Part shown: piece by piece, positions 1 to 7,200 of the stretch
How the letters are laid out: the number at the start of each line of letters is the position of its first letter
Numbering within the stretch: the first letter of the stretch is position 1
NCBI GenBank assembly: GCA_030640215.1
Contig: DAOWJU010000068.1
Location: 1 to 12,220, forward strand
Direction: 5' to 3'
Length of the DNA: 12,220 bases
DNA from: Desulfuromonadales bacterium
GTDB taxonomy: Bacteria; Desulfobacterota; Desulfuromonadia; Desulfuromonadales; BM103
Program-made: the position numbers and the translations under genes
The notes under the pieces: model-generated
Database searches by the model: none
What the model was told of the DNA's origin: nothing
What the model saw: only the letters and a program-made list of their open reading frames with translations

Positions 1-1224
1 GGCGAAATCAATGGTGTGCCGGTCTACTTCATTGACGTACCGAAACTCTACGATCGCCCAGAGCTCTATGGTGAAGATGGCCAGGACTACCCTGACAATG
101 CCGAACGCTTTGGCCTGCTCAGCCTGGCAGCCCTTGAACTGGTTCGTCAGATCAAGTTTGTCCCGGATGTTATTCACGCCCACGACTGGCAAGCAGGCCT
201 GATCCCGGTTTACCTGCATCAGCAGCGAGGACACGATTCTTTCTTTGCCAACACCAGAACTCTCTTCACCATTCACAACCTTGGCTACCAGGGGGTCTTC
301 CCAGAGGAAACAGGACGAGCTCTCGGCCTGGATGATGCTTTGCTGACGTCAGACGGTCTCGAATATCATGGCCAGATCTCTCTGTTGAAAGGCGGCATCC
401 GCTATGCCGACCAGATCAACACCGTCTCGCCGACCTATTGTCAGGAGATTCAGACACCAGAATGCGGCATCGGCCTGGATGGCCTGCTGCGTTCACGGGC
501 CGACCAACTGCACGGCCTTTTAAACGGACTTGACGGCCAGCTCTGGTCACCTGCCAATGATCAGTCCTTGGCGCACAACTATACTCCAGACGAATTGTCC
601 GGCAAGATCGCCTGTAAACAAGAGTTGCAACAAGAACTCGGTCTGCAGCTATCGTCAGAGACACCAATTGTCGCCATGGTCACACGGCTCGATGCCCAGA
701 AAGGGATCGATCTGGTCCTTGAAAGCTGGGACAAGCTCATGAGCCGTGATCTGCAACTGGTTATTCTCGGCACCGGCAATCCTGACTTTGAACACCGCTT
801 GGCCGAGGCCGCCAGCTTTTATCCCGGTCAGGTCAGTGTTCAGCTGCGCTTTAATGATACGCTGTCGCGACGCATCTACGCCGGTAGCGATATGTTCCTG
901 ATGCCGAGCCGCTACGAGCCGTGCGGGTTGGGTCAACTAATCGCCTTACGTTACGGGGCGGTGCCTCTGGTTCATGCCACTGGCGGGCTTGTTGATACGA
1001 TTGTTGACCCACAGGCCTCAGCAGACCTCGCCAATGGATTTCTCTTTCACGAATACCGGCTTGGCAGCATGTTAGAGTGCCTTGACAGGGCTCTGACGGC
1101 CTACGCAGAGCCGCAGGAATGGCAAAAGCTGCTGTTGCAGGGGATGACGCAGGATTTTTCCTGGCCCCATGCCGCAGGACAATACGTAGATCTTTATCGA
1201 TTGTGCACAAAGGGGCAACAATGA
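1..1224 (+). CDS. glgA: Glycogen synthase (ADP-glucose type, GT5), 5'-truncated by the window
   Basis: This enzyme transfers glucose from ADP-glucose to the non-reducing end of a growing alpha-1,4-glucan in the cytoplasm. The reading frame is open from base 1, and 407 residues are visible. Compared with family members of about 480-500 residues, roughly the first 90-100 residues are missing, including the N-terminal KxGG nucleotide-sugar motif. Visible GT5 landmarks are HDWQAG (from base 181), FTIHNLGYQG (from base 265), the stretch GGIRYADQINTVSPTY (from about base 391), and the C-terminal glycosyltransferase motif SRYEPCGLGQL (from base 907) followed by the acceptor-side ATGGLVDT. The TGA stop at 1222-1224 overlaps the ATG of the next gene (ATGA), so the two are translationally coupled. 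There is no sign of damage. The real start lies upstream of the window. The assignment is very secure; the ADP-glucose preference is taken from the family. Confidence 0.96.
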   Translation, partial: GEINGVPVYFIDVPKLYDRPELYGEDGQDYPDNAERFGLLSLAALELVRQIKFVPDVIHAHDWQAGLIPVYLHQQRGHDSFFANTRTLFTIHNLGYQGVFPEETGRALGLDDALLTSDGLEYHGQISLLKGGIRYADQINTVSPTYCQEIQTPECGIGLDGLLRSRADQLHGLLNGLDGQLWSPANDQSLAHNYTPDELSGKIACKQELQQELGLQLSSETPIVAMVTRLDAQKGIDLVLESWDKLMSRDLQLVILGTGNPDFEHRLAEAASFYPGQVSVQLRFNDTLSRRIYAGSDMFLMPSRYEPCGLGQLIALRYGAVPLVHATGGLVDTIVDPQASADLANGFLFHEYRLGSMLECLDRALTAYAEPQEWQKLLLQGMTQDFSWPHAAGQYVDLYRLCTKGQQ

Positions 1225-1451
1225 CGAATCAGAAGGAGAATGCTGCTGAAGTGGAGGAGCCGGAAGCAGGGGTAAAAGAAGAACGTTTCCCCGAACTCGC
1301 TGAGCTTGAAGAAAAAATCCAACGTCGTCTGCGCAGCAACCAACGCTTTCTGGAGCGGTTCATGGATGAAGATTTCGATGAACTGACCGATGATGAAGAT
1401 GAAGACTGTAGCATCGATGAGGACGAGCCGGATCAGGTGGAAGAGCTTTAG
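1221..1451 (+). CDS. Small highly acidic protein of unknown function, coupled to glgA
   Basis: I do not recognise this 76-residue protein. It starts at ATG 1221 inside the glgA stop (ATGA), with AAAGGGG about six bases upstream, still within glgA, so coupled translation is well supported. An in-frame upstream extension inside glgA is open but has no ribosome site of its own. The sequence has three zones: an acidic, polar N-terminus (residues 1-24), a short amphipathic helix-like segment rich in Arg/Lys (about 28-47, containing EKIQRRLRSNQRFLERF), and a C-terminal tail (48-76) that is mostly Asp/Glu with one Cys (residue 63). There is no signal peptide or membrane segment. It may be a cytosolic adaptor or an intrinsically disordered polyanion, possibly acting on glycogen metabolism; that role is inferred only from the coupling to glgA. 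Low-complexity acidic sequence makes homology searches unreliable. Confidence 0.72.
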   Translation: MTNQKENAAEVEEPEAGVKEERFPELAELEEKIQRRLRSNQRFLERFMDEDFDELTDDEDEDCSIDEDEPDQVEEL

Positions 1452-1504
1452 CTGGCCAGGCTGTAGCAGAAGCGGGCCAGACTGAGTTAGGAGCGGGCCC
1501 TGGA

Positions 1505-1798
1505 CTATGATTGAGCCAGAGTATCAAGATATTCCTGCCACTCAGTAGGCAGCAGGTCGCGTTTACGAGTGTTGCACTCTTTACAGGCCGGGACACAGTT
1601 GCCACGGCTACTGCGGCCACCACGGACCAGAGGCAAAACATGATCCAGCGTCAGCTCTTTAGGCTCAAAGCGGGCTTCGCAATAATGGCAAAGACCGGTG
1701 GCAATCCGATTGCGCCACCATTGAGAGCGACGTAACTCACGAGCTTTTTGCCGTTCGCGGCGTAATTGTTCTTCAGAAACATCACAGAAAAAGTTCAT
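1505..1798 (-). CDS. Small HNH endonuclease domain protein
   Basis: This is a 97-residue stand-alone HNH (McrA-like) protein on the minus strand. The domain fills residues 37-80. CxxC (C37, C40) and a second CxxC (C72, C75) form a likely structural zinc site, and LDHVLPLVRGG (D52, H53) with N67 and N76 gives the HNH metal and catalytic core. Residues 1-30 are rich in Arg and Glu and look like a basic helix that could contact DNA. No partner methylase, phage terminase or intein sequence is present. Such small HNH proteins are common as single chromosomal genes and their roles are mostly unknown, so I would not call it a restriction enzyme. The ATG at 1796-1798 has no clear Shine-Dalgarno sequence. 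It lies head-to-head with trkA and tail-to-tail with the acidic protein gene. The domain assignment is secure; the biological role is not. Confidence 0.88.
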   Translation of the reverse strand: MNFFCDVSEEQLRRERQKARELRRSQWWRNRIATGLCHYCEARFEPKELTLDHVLPLVRGGRSSRGNCVPACKECNTRKRDLLPTEWQEYLDTLAQS

Positions 1799-1846
1799 GG
1801 CAAACAGGATACAGAAGATAGAATATGGAATATAGTAAAATATCTT

Positions 1847-1875
1847 CTGGGTGTTTTAGCTGGGTGTTTTAGCTG
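1847..1875. repeat. 13-bp tandem direct repeat upstream of trkA
   Basis: The unit CTGGGTGTTTTAG occurs twice without a gap (1847-1859 and 1860-1872) and is followed by the first three bases of a third copy. It lies in the 120-bp space between the divergent HNH and trkA genes, 44 bases before the trkA start. It could be a regulator binding site repeated at just over one helical turn, or simply a slippage duplication. The copies are identical, which suggests a recent event or selection. Confidence 0.7.
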
Positions 1876-1918
1876 TACATTTCTGATTTGAAAACTATCT
1901 CAACCTAAGGACTGGTAG

Positions 1919-3271
1919 ATGAACATACTCGTAGTCGGAGCCGGACAGGTTGGCTACTTTCTCTGTGAACGGCTCTCTATGGAAGGCCATGAAGTGACCC
2001 TGATTGACCGTGACCAGGAGCATCTCAATGCCGCCCAGGATCGTCTCAATGTGCTCGGCATCCTCGGCAATGGTGCGAGCGCCGAGACCATGGAGCAGGC
2101 TGGCATCAAGGAAGCGGACATTGTCATGGCCGTCACTGATCTCGATGAGGTCAACATCCTGGTCTGCCTGCTGGCACGGGAATATGGCGTCGGCAAACGC
2201 ATTGCCCGCGTCAAAAGCATCGATTATTTAAGCCGTGGCGCAGTGCTCTCCAAAGATAAGCTTGGTATCGACCTGATGATCAATCCTGACGATGCCGTGG
2301 CTGATGAACTGGCCAATCTGGCTGGCAGAGCAGGAACTTTCGATGTTGCCGAATTCGTCGGTGGCCAGATTCAGTTCCTTGGCTACCGCATCACGGCAGA
2401 CAATCCGTTATGTGATCTGACTCTGAAAGAGCTTGGTGAAATTCGTGGCATGTATCGCTTTGTCGTGGTTGCCATCACGCGCCATGGACAGACCATCATC
2501 CCACGTGGCGACGATACCATTCAGGTCGGTGACAGTATTTTCATCTTTGCCCACAAGGAAGAACTGCCAGCCATCCAGTACCTGTTACATATTAAAGAGG
2601 AGAAACGCAGGGGCTCGCGCAAGGCCTTCATTCTCGGTGGTGGTCGAATCGGCCTGCGCGTCGCCCGCGACCTTGAAGCACGTGGCTTTATCGTCCGCCT
2701 GATAGAACGCGATCAGGGGCGCTGTGAAAAGCTCTCGGCAAAGTTACAGAAAACCATGATTATTCACGCCGAGGGCACCGACATCCGGGCCCTGCTCGAC
2801 GAAGGTGTCGCTGATGCTGACATTTTTATTGCCGCAACCGAAAATGACGAAACCAATATTCTCTGTTCGCTCCTTTGCAAACACCACGGCACACAACGAA
2901 CCCTCTGCCTGGTCAACCGGCCAGAGTTCCTCGATCTGGCCCCCTCGCTTGGCGTTGACGCCTGCGTCTCGCCACGACTTTCTGCGGCTGGCGCTATCTT
3001 GAAATTCGCCCGCCGTGGCAATGTTATTTCCCTGGCCACTATCGAAGGCAGCAATTCGGAAGTCTTGGAGATTGAGATCAAAACTGGCAGTCAGATTCTC
3101 GACACGCCGCTCAAGGATCTCAACTTTCCACGCGGTGCCATCATTGGTGCGATTGTTCACCAAAAGAGCTACGAAATCCCGAACGGTGAAAATTGTCTTA
3201 AAATAGGCGATCGGGTCCTGGTCTTCGCTCTGCCTGAAGCACTGGCCAAGGTTGAAAGGTTCTTCGAATAG
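1919..3271 (+). CDS. trkA: Trk potassium uptake system regulatory subunit TrkA
   Basis: TrkA is the cytoplasmic, NAD(H)- and nucleotide-binding gating ring of the Trk K+ uptake channel. The 450-residue protein has the usual double layout. The first RCK/TrkA-N Rossmann domain has GAGQVG at residues 7-12 with acidic D30 after beta-2. It is followed by a TrkA-C domain (about 140-222), a second Rossmann domain with GGGRIG at 240-245 and acidic E263, and a final TrkA-C domain (about 370-450). Length matches full-size two-domain TrkA rather than the single-domain KtrA form. The ATG at 1919 has TAAGGA seven bases upstream, and the N-terminus MNILVVGAGQVG starts directly with the Rossmann strand, so the start is firm. 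The stop TAG at 3269-3271 touches the ATG of trkH with no gap. Identification is secure. Confidence 0.97.
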   Translation: MNILVVGAGQVGYFLCERLSMEGHEVTLIDRDQEHLNAAQDRLNVLGILGNGASAETMEQAGIKEADIVMAVTDLDEVNILVCLLAREYGVGKRIARVKSIDYLSRGAVLSKDKLGIDLMINPDDAVADELANLAGRAGTFDVAEFVGGQIQFLGYRITADNPLCDLTLKELGEIRGMYRFVVVAITRHGQTIIPRGDDTIQVGDSIFIFAHKEELPAIQYLLHIKEEKRRGSRKAFILGGGRIGLRVARDLEARGFIVRLIERDQGRCEKLSAKLQKTMIIHAEGTDIRALLDEGVADADIFIAATENDETNILCSLLCKHHGTQRTLCLVNRPEFLDLAPSLGVDACVSPRLSAAGAILKFARRGNVISLATIEGSNSEVLEIEIKTGSQILDTPLKDLNFPRGAIIGAIVHQKSYEIPNGENCLKIGDRVLVFALPEALAKVERFFE

Positions 3272-4714
3272 ATGAACATCACTCTGACTCTTCGCATACT
3301 GGGCGCCCTGCTGCTTTTTCTGGCCATCGCCCTGCTCTTTCCGGTACCTTTTTCCTGGTTTTACGGTGACGGCGCTGCGAGCGCCTTCATTCTCTCTGCG
3401 CTCATTTCAGCGGGATGCGGCGGACTGCTCTTCAAACGGTTCCAATCCGAAAGTGACCTCTCGGTTCGTGAAGGCTTTGCCATCGTCACTTTCGGCTGGA
3501 CTCTTTTTGCCCTCTTTGGGGCACTCCCCTTTGTTTTCTCAGGGGCAATCCCCTCATATCTCAATGCCTTCTTCGAGACTATGAGTGGCTTCACAACCAC
3601 CGGCTCGACCATCCTCACTGACATTGAAGCGATGCCGCCCAGCCTGCTGCTGTGGCGTTCACTGACCCAATGGCTCGGCGGCATGGGCATCATCGTCCTT
3701 TCCCTGGCCATCCTGCCAATGCTCGGCGTCGGCGGCATGCAGCTCTTTAAGGCAGAAGTTCCCGGGCCAACCGCTGATCGTCTGAAACCACGCATTCAGG
3801 ATACCGCCAAGCTACTCTGGGGGGTCTACGCGCTACTCACCGGCATCGAGATTATTCTGCTGATGGCAGGCGGCATGAGCTTTTTCGACGGCATCAACCA
3901 TGCGTTCACCACCATGGCGACTGGCGGCTTTTCAACCCGCAACGCTTCTGTTGCCGCCTACAACAGCGCCTATATCGATTGGGTCATCACCTTTTTCATG
4001 TTCCTCGCCGGGGTTAATTTCTCCCTCCACTATCTTGCCTTACGTGGCCGAATCGGCGATTTTATCCGTAATGAGGAATTTCTCTTCTACTCCGGCCTGG
4101 TGATGGTTGGCACAATCCTGATTGTCTTGCTCAACATGGGCAGCACCTATCCTGGATTTCTCGACAATCTGCGTTTCAGTGCCTTTCAGGTTGTCTCGAT
4201 CATAACCACCACCGGCTTCGCTACTGCCGACTACGAGCTATGGCCGGTTCTCTGCCAGTATCTGTTGGTTTTTTCCATGTTTATCGGCGGTTGCGCTGGT
4301 TCCACCGGCGGCGGCATGAAGGTCGCTCGCATCCTGCTGCTCTTTAAACATGCTCAGGTGCAGGTTTACAGATTGATTCACCCCCGCGCTGTTCGGCTGG
4401 TCAAACTTGGTGATCGTCCGGTGGACAAGGAAGTCATGCAGTCGATTCTCGGCTTCTTTGCGCTCTACCTGGGGGTATTTGTCGCCGCATCATTCATCAT
4501 GGCCGGGGTTGGTATGGACCTCCAATCGGCGGGTGCCTCGGTCATCGCCACCTTGAGCAACATCGGCCCGGGACTTGGTTCAGTTGGCCCGGTCGATAAC
4601 TTTGCCCACGTTCCGGCATTAGGCAAGCTGGTCCTTGCCTTCTGCATGTTGTTGGGGCGTTTGGAACTCTTCACAGTACTGGTTCTGGTCTTCCCAAGCT
4701 TCTGGCGAAAATGA
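3272..4714 (+). CDS. trkH: Trk potassium uptake channel subunit TrkH
   Basis: TrkH is the inner-membrane K+-translocating subunit that is gated by TrkA. The protein has 480 residues, the normal length, and is strongly hydrophobic with four membrane-pore-membrane repeats. The four filter regions are visible: TTTGS at 108-112, ATGGF at 216-220, TTTGF at 312-316 and NIGPGLG at 430-436, each with the key Gly. The loop IGGCAGSTGGGMK at 338-350 corresponds to the conserved intramembrane gating loop of TrkH/KtrB. It begins immediately after the trkA stop (3269-3271), with a weak GAAAGG ribosome site inside trkA. The pair is therefore expressed as a unit and should assemble in a fixed ratio. No anomalies were seen. 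Na+ versus K+ selectivity cannot be judged from sequence alone. Confidence 0.97.
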   Translation: MNITLTLRILGALLLFLAIALLFPVPFSWFYGDGAASAFILSALISAGCGGLLFKRFQSESDLSVREGFAIVTFGWTLFALFGALPFVFSGAIPSYLNAFFETMSGFTTTGSTILTDIEAMPPSLLLWRSLTQWLGGMGIIVLSLAILPMLGVGGMQLFKAEVPGPTADRLKPRIQDTAKLLWGVYALLTGIEIILLMAGGMSFFDGINHAFTTMATGGFSTRNASVAAYNSAYIDWVITFFMFLAGVNFSLHYLALRGRIGDFIRNEEFLFYSGLVMVGTILIVLLNMGSTYPGFLDNLRFSAFQVVSIITTTGFATADYELWPVLCQYLLVFSMFIGGCAGSTGGGMKVARILLLFKHAQVQVYRLIHPRAVRLVKLGDRPVDKEVMQSILGFFALYLGVFVAASFIMAGVGMDLQSAGASVIATLSNIGPGLGSVGPVDNFAHVPALGKLVLAFCMLLGRLELFTVLVLVFPSFWRK

Positions 4715-4730
4715 TCGACCAAGGTTTATT

Positions 4731-5576
4731 ATGTCCAAAGCAGCCATATTCAAAAAGCTGCGTTACCGGCTCCTCCTCTATCTGGTTGTCGCATTGATCT
4801 TTGCCATGCCTGCTCGCACTGCGCTTGAACATCATTTTCTCTATTTCCCGGAAACTCGCCACGAGGCCACTCCGGAAGCTGTAGGGCTGACCTACGAAGA
4901 GGTTGCTTTTCAGGCGGACGATGGCACCCAACTCAACGGCTGGCTGCTGCCGGGCCAACCGGAGGCTCCGGTTATACTCTTCTGCATGGGCAACGCTGGC
5001 AACATCTCCCATCGTCTGGAGACTTTGCAACTTCTCCACGATCTGGGTGTCGCGGTTTTCATTTTTAATTATCGGGGATATGGTCTCAGTGAGGGGAAGA
5101 CCAGTGAGACGGGAACCTATCAAGATGCCACCGGCGCCGTACACTTTCTGAACAAGCGGGGTTGGCCGACAAAACGGATTATCATCTTCGGTCGCTCGCT
5201 GGGGGCGGCAGTCGGTCTCGAAGCCGCCCTGCGCAGCCCGCCTGCCGGTCTGATCATGGAGTCGGCGTTCACTTCAATCACGGCCATGGGTCGAAACCAC
5301 TATCCACTCCTTAATCTCCTGCTGGGCTGGCTGATCGGTGCAAAGTACGACAACCTGAAGAAGATAGCCGCACTGAAGAGCCCTCTTCTGCTCATCCACG
5401 GCCAGGAGGACACCATCTGTCCGCCGCGCATGGCAGAAGAACTTTATGCCCGGGCACCAGGAGAGAAACAACTGCTCTGGATCTCCGGTGCCGAGCACAA
5501 CAACGGCTTTATTGTCGGCGGTGAACCCTACAGTCAAACCTTAAAACAAGCCATTACTAAGTGGACGGGCTTCTGA
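4731..5576 (+). CDS. Membrane-anchored alpha/beta hydrolase (BEM46/ABHD13-like)
   Basis: This 281-residue serine hydrolase lies 16 bases after trkH and is probably co-transcribed with trkAH. The start ATG at 4731 has AAGG six bases upstream; the same frame is open into trkH but without a sensible start. Residues 9-30 form a positively flanked hydrophobic segment, a signal anchor or uncleaved signal peptide, so the enzyme probably faces the periplasm. The alpha/beta fold follows from about residue 55. FCMGNAGN (84-91) is the oxyanion-side loop, NYRGYGLSEG (113-122) is typical of the family, GRSLG (154-158) holds nucleophile S156, and HGQED (223-227) with GAEHNN (253-258) gives D227 and H256. 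The triad is complete. The closest annotated families are BEM46/YfhR-type esterases or thioesterases of unknown substrate. A role in potassium transport is not implied beyond proximity. Confidence 0.9.
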   Translation: MSKAAIFKKLRYRLLLYLVVALIFAMPARTALEHHFLYFPETRHEATPEAVGLTYEEVAFQADDGTQLNGWLLPGQPEAPVILFCMGNAGNISHRLETLQLLHDLGVAVFIFNYRGYGLSEGKTSETGTYQDATGAVHFLNKRGWPTKRIIIFGRSLGAAVGLEAALRSPPAGLIMESAFTSITAMGRNHYPLLNLLLGWLIGAKYDNLKKIAALKSPLLLIHGQEDTICPPRMAEELYARAPGEKQLLWISGAEHNNGFIVGGEPYSQTLKQAITKWTGF

Positions 5577-5607
5577 ATAAAGCCAGCAGTACGAAAAAAG
5601 AAAGCGG

Positions 5608-5649
5608 TAAAAAGAGCAAGGCCCGGATCTGATGACCCGGGCCTTGCTC
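5608..5649 (-). terminator. Strong intrinsic terminator, minus strand (distal)
   Basis: A perfect 13-bp GC-rich stem pairs GAGCAAGGCCCGG (5614-5626) with its complement at 5637-5649 around a 10-base loop. On the minus strand it is followed at once by TTTTTA, so the classic orientation stops transcripts from the response regulator side. On the plus strand no U-tract follows, but so stable a hairpin just after the alpha/beta hydrolase stop may also define the 3' end of the trk operon mRNA. Confidence 0.82.
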
Positions 5650-5657
5650 ATGAATCA

Positions 5658-5705
5658 GAGGTAGGAAAATATTCCTGATTGGAGGTAGAAAAATATTCCT
5701 GATTG
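5658..5705. repeat. 24-bp tandem direct duplication
   Basis: Two head-to-tail 24-bp units, 5658-5681 and 5682-5705, differ at one position (G at 5665, A at 5689). Each contains TATTCCTGATTG; the first also has a short inverted repeat, AGGAA-aata-TTCCT. The duplication lies between the two minus-strand terminators. It looks like a recent local duplication; a function as a binding site or RNA structure is possible but unproven. Confidence 0.75.
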
Positions 5706-5758
5706 AACTTATAGCACACAGCTACTCAAAAAAATCTCACAGGATATAAAACTCTGAT

Positions 5759-5798
5759 AAAAATCAAAAAAATAGCCCCCATCCAGCAGATGAGGGCT
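5759..5798 (-). terminator. Intrinsic terminator, minus strand (proximal)
   Basis: Read on the minus strand, AGCCCTCATC (5798-5789) pairs with GATGGGGGCT (5783-5774) over 10 bp, including one G-U pair, around a five-base loop. It is followed by ATTTTTTTGATTTTT. This is a textbook Rho-independent terminator placed about 160 bases after the response regulator stop, and it should end the rluD-pgeF-response regulator transcript. The mismatch on the plus strand (C-A) supports minus-strand polarity. Confidence 0.85.
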
Positions 5799-5869
5799 CC
5801 TATACAATTACAAACTATCTCTTCGTTTCAAATGGTAAAGCCTGCAAGCTCAAGCGGAATTTTGTGGGC

Positions 5870-5875
5870 ATTATA
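5870..5875 (-). promoter_or_regulatory. Orphan perfect -10 hexamer TATAAT, minus strand
   Basis: The minus strand reads GTGTGTATAATGCCC here, an exact sigma70 -10 hexamer about 80 bases after the response regulator stop and about 70 bases before the proximal terminator. No good -35 hexamer is seen at 16-18 bases, and the extended -10 TGn is not in register. Two TTGTGAG words lie upstream. If active, it would make an RNA of about 100 bases ending at the proximal terminator. Weak evidence; chance is quite possible. Confidence 0.25.
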
Positions 5876-5955
5876 CACACCACTACTCACAATTCTCTCA
5901 CAACGGCTGTTTTATAAAGGGAAAATGACATTTTTTTGAGAAGATTTCCGACTTT

Positions 5956-7170
5956 TCAGTCGTCAACCAACCATCCCTGAGCTGGTTTATCCTTCGGAAA
6001 ATCCTGCAAGGCTTCCTGGATATCCTGCTCGCGGAAATGTTCTTTAGCCAAAGCTTCACGGTATTGTTTGAGAACCTGACTGGCTTTTCCCAAGCCGTCC
6101 TGTGCAAGAGATAGCTGATAGAGAAGTCTGACAATAGCATCGTTGGTAGGATCATAACGTAAAGCGTCACGCAAAATCCTTGATGCCTGCTGATAACGTT
6201 TGCTCTCAGCTATTAGTCTGGCAAAAGGCAAGCTGCTTTCCATAAAAAGATGTTCCAGTTCATCCTGAAATAAGATCGCAGCATCACTGCCGAAATCTCC
6301 CGGCAAAAAGGTCCCCTGCCAGAGGCTGAAAGCAGAGGAGAAAGTTATTTCAGCGGGCCAGTATTCACGGGCAGCAAGTTGCTGGGTTGCTTTGCGAATC
6401 AGACGATGAAACTCATGGGCGTCAATCCGGACATTCTCCAGGCAGAGATAGCCACGCTTGACCACCAGATACTTTTTGCTGTCGAAGGGATCAAGGACCT
6501 GGTCTAGAGTGCGACGTACACGCGACAGGAGAGAATCAAAACTCGAGCGGGCTCTCGCGGTTGAGCTGTCTGGCCAGAGCGCGACCTGAACTTCCTCCTG
6601 AGAGATTTTTCCAGCGAGGGTTCCCACCAGCATAGACATGAGCTGACGCTGCGCCGGGCTGAACTCTTCTGTCCATGACAAATAACGATCAGCAATGCGC
6701 AGCTCGCAGGTTCCCAGGGTTTTCACCATAAGCATTTGCGGGGAGGACTTTGGTTCAGCGGTTGTTCCAGCAGCAGGGGTCGAATTTTGGTGGTTGTTGC
6801 CACGACGCAACAATGCTTTGACGCGAGCAGTCAAGAGCTTCGGAGAGAAGGGTTTCGTCATATAATCGTCGGCACCAACTTCAAGGCCAGCAACGATATC
6901 ATCTTCTTCCGTTTTTCCTGTCAACATCAGGACAGGAATTTTAGCCATCCAGGGATCCCGGCGCATGGTGCGACAAACATCCAGGCCATTCATGCCGGGC
7001 AAGGTGAGATCAAGCACGACAACTTCCGGTGGGTCTTCTTCGACTTGCAACAGAGCCGCTTCGCCGCTCTGGGCGACAGAAACACGATATCCTGCCTTGG
7101 TCAGGCAGGCGAAAAGGAGTTCACAGACACTGGCATCATCCTCGATAATCAGTACATGTGGCTTGTCCAT
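5956..7170 (-). CDS. Response regulator with REC, winged-helix and BTAD-type C-terminal domains
   Basis: This 404-residue cytoplasmic protein is probably a phospho-dependent transcription regulator. REC domain (1-120): acidic pocket E10-D11-D12, phospho-acceptor D54 in VVVLDLTLPGMNG, T84 and K106, all conserved. A linker of low complexity (122-146) follows, then an OmpR/SARP-type winged helix (about 148-245), with VKRGYLCL as the wing strand. Last is a helical, TPR-like bacterial transcriptional activation domain (about 250-385), where DAHEFHRLIRKA opens the BTAD. The start is ATG 7170: AAGGAG lies seven bases upstream, whereas the in-frame TTG at 7176 sits directly on that site. The gene follows pgeF by 30 bases in the same direction. 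No sensor kinase is adjacent, so it is an orphan regulator within this window. Target genes are unknown. Confidence 0.93.
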   Translation of the reverse strand: MDKPHVLIIEDDASVCELLFACLTKAGYRVSVAQSGEAALLQVEEDPPEVVVLDLTLPGMNGLDVCRTMRRDPWMAKIPVLMLTGKTEEDDIVAGLEVGADDYMTKPFSPKLLTARVKALLRRGNNHQNSTPAAGTTAEPKSSPQMLMVKTLGTCELRIADRYLSWTEEFSPAQRQLMSMLVGTLAGKISQEEVQVALWPDSSTARARSSFDSLLSRVRRTLDQVLDPFDSKKYLVVKRGYLCLENVRIDAHEFHRLIRKATQQLAAREYWPAEITFSSAFSLWQGTFLPGDFGSDAAILFQDELEHLFMESSLPFARLIAESKRYQQASRILRDALRYDPTNDAIVRLLYQLSLAQDGLGKASQVLKQYREALAKEHFREQDIQEALQDFPKDKPAQGWLVDD

Positions 7171-7177
7171 TAACAAA

Positions 7178-7183
7178 CTCCTT
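7178..7183 (-). promoter_or_regulatory. Ribosome binding site that sets the response regulator start
   Basis: The minus strand carries AAGGAG, seven bases before ATG 7170. This distance rules out the TTG at 7174-7176 as the start. The strong site suggests the regulator is translated on its own rather than only through coupling to pgeF. Confidence 0.8.
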
Positions 7184-7200
7184 ATCAGCAGAAAGTAACG

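Larger units (their letters stand above)
5577..5955. other. 379-bp non-coding convergent region between the trk operon and the response regulator gene
   Basis: This gap separates convergent genes. It holds two hairpins with U-tracts on the minus strand, a 24-bp tandem duplication between them, and an isolated TATAAT on the minus strand (each listed separately). I find no convincing protein-coding frame. The base composition is more AT-rich than the flanking genes. Confidence 0.7.

Noticed and set aside
1452..1480. CTGGCC/GGCCAG inverted repeat after the acidic protein gene as a terminator
   Set aside because: The stem is only 6 bp with a 17-base loop and no U-tract follows on either strand.
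1505..1798. HNH gene as part of a restriction-modification, anti-phage or homing system
   Set aside because: There is no methylase, helicase, nuclease partner, intron or intein sequence nearby; it is a lone small HNH protein.
2744..3163. A 139-codon minus-strand reading frame opposite trkA
   Set aside because: It is antisense to the second Rossmann and TrkA-C domains of trkA; a compositional shadow with no motif.
3361..3795. A 144-codon minus-strand reading frame opposite trkH
   Set aside because: It is the antisense of hydrophobic trkH codons, rich in Ser, Arg and Pro, with no family features.
4671..5144. A 157-codon minus-strand reading frame opposite the alpha/beta hydrolase
   Set aside because: The plus-strand frame has an intact catalytic triad and good spacing from trkH; the opposite frame has no support.
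5608..5798. CRISPR array or phage attachment site in the convergent region
   Set aside because: There are only two adjacent repeat copies without spacers, no cas or integrase gene, and no tRNA.
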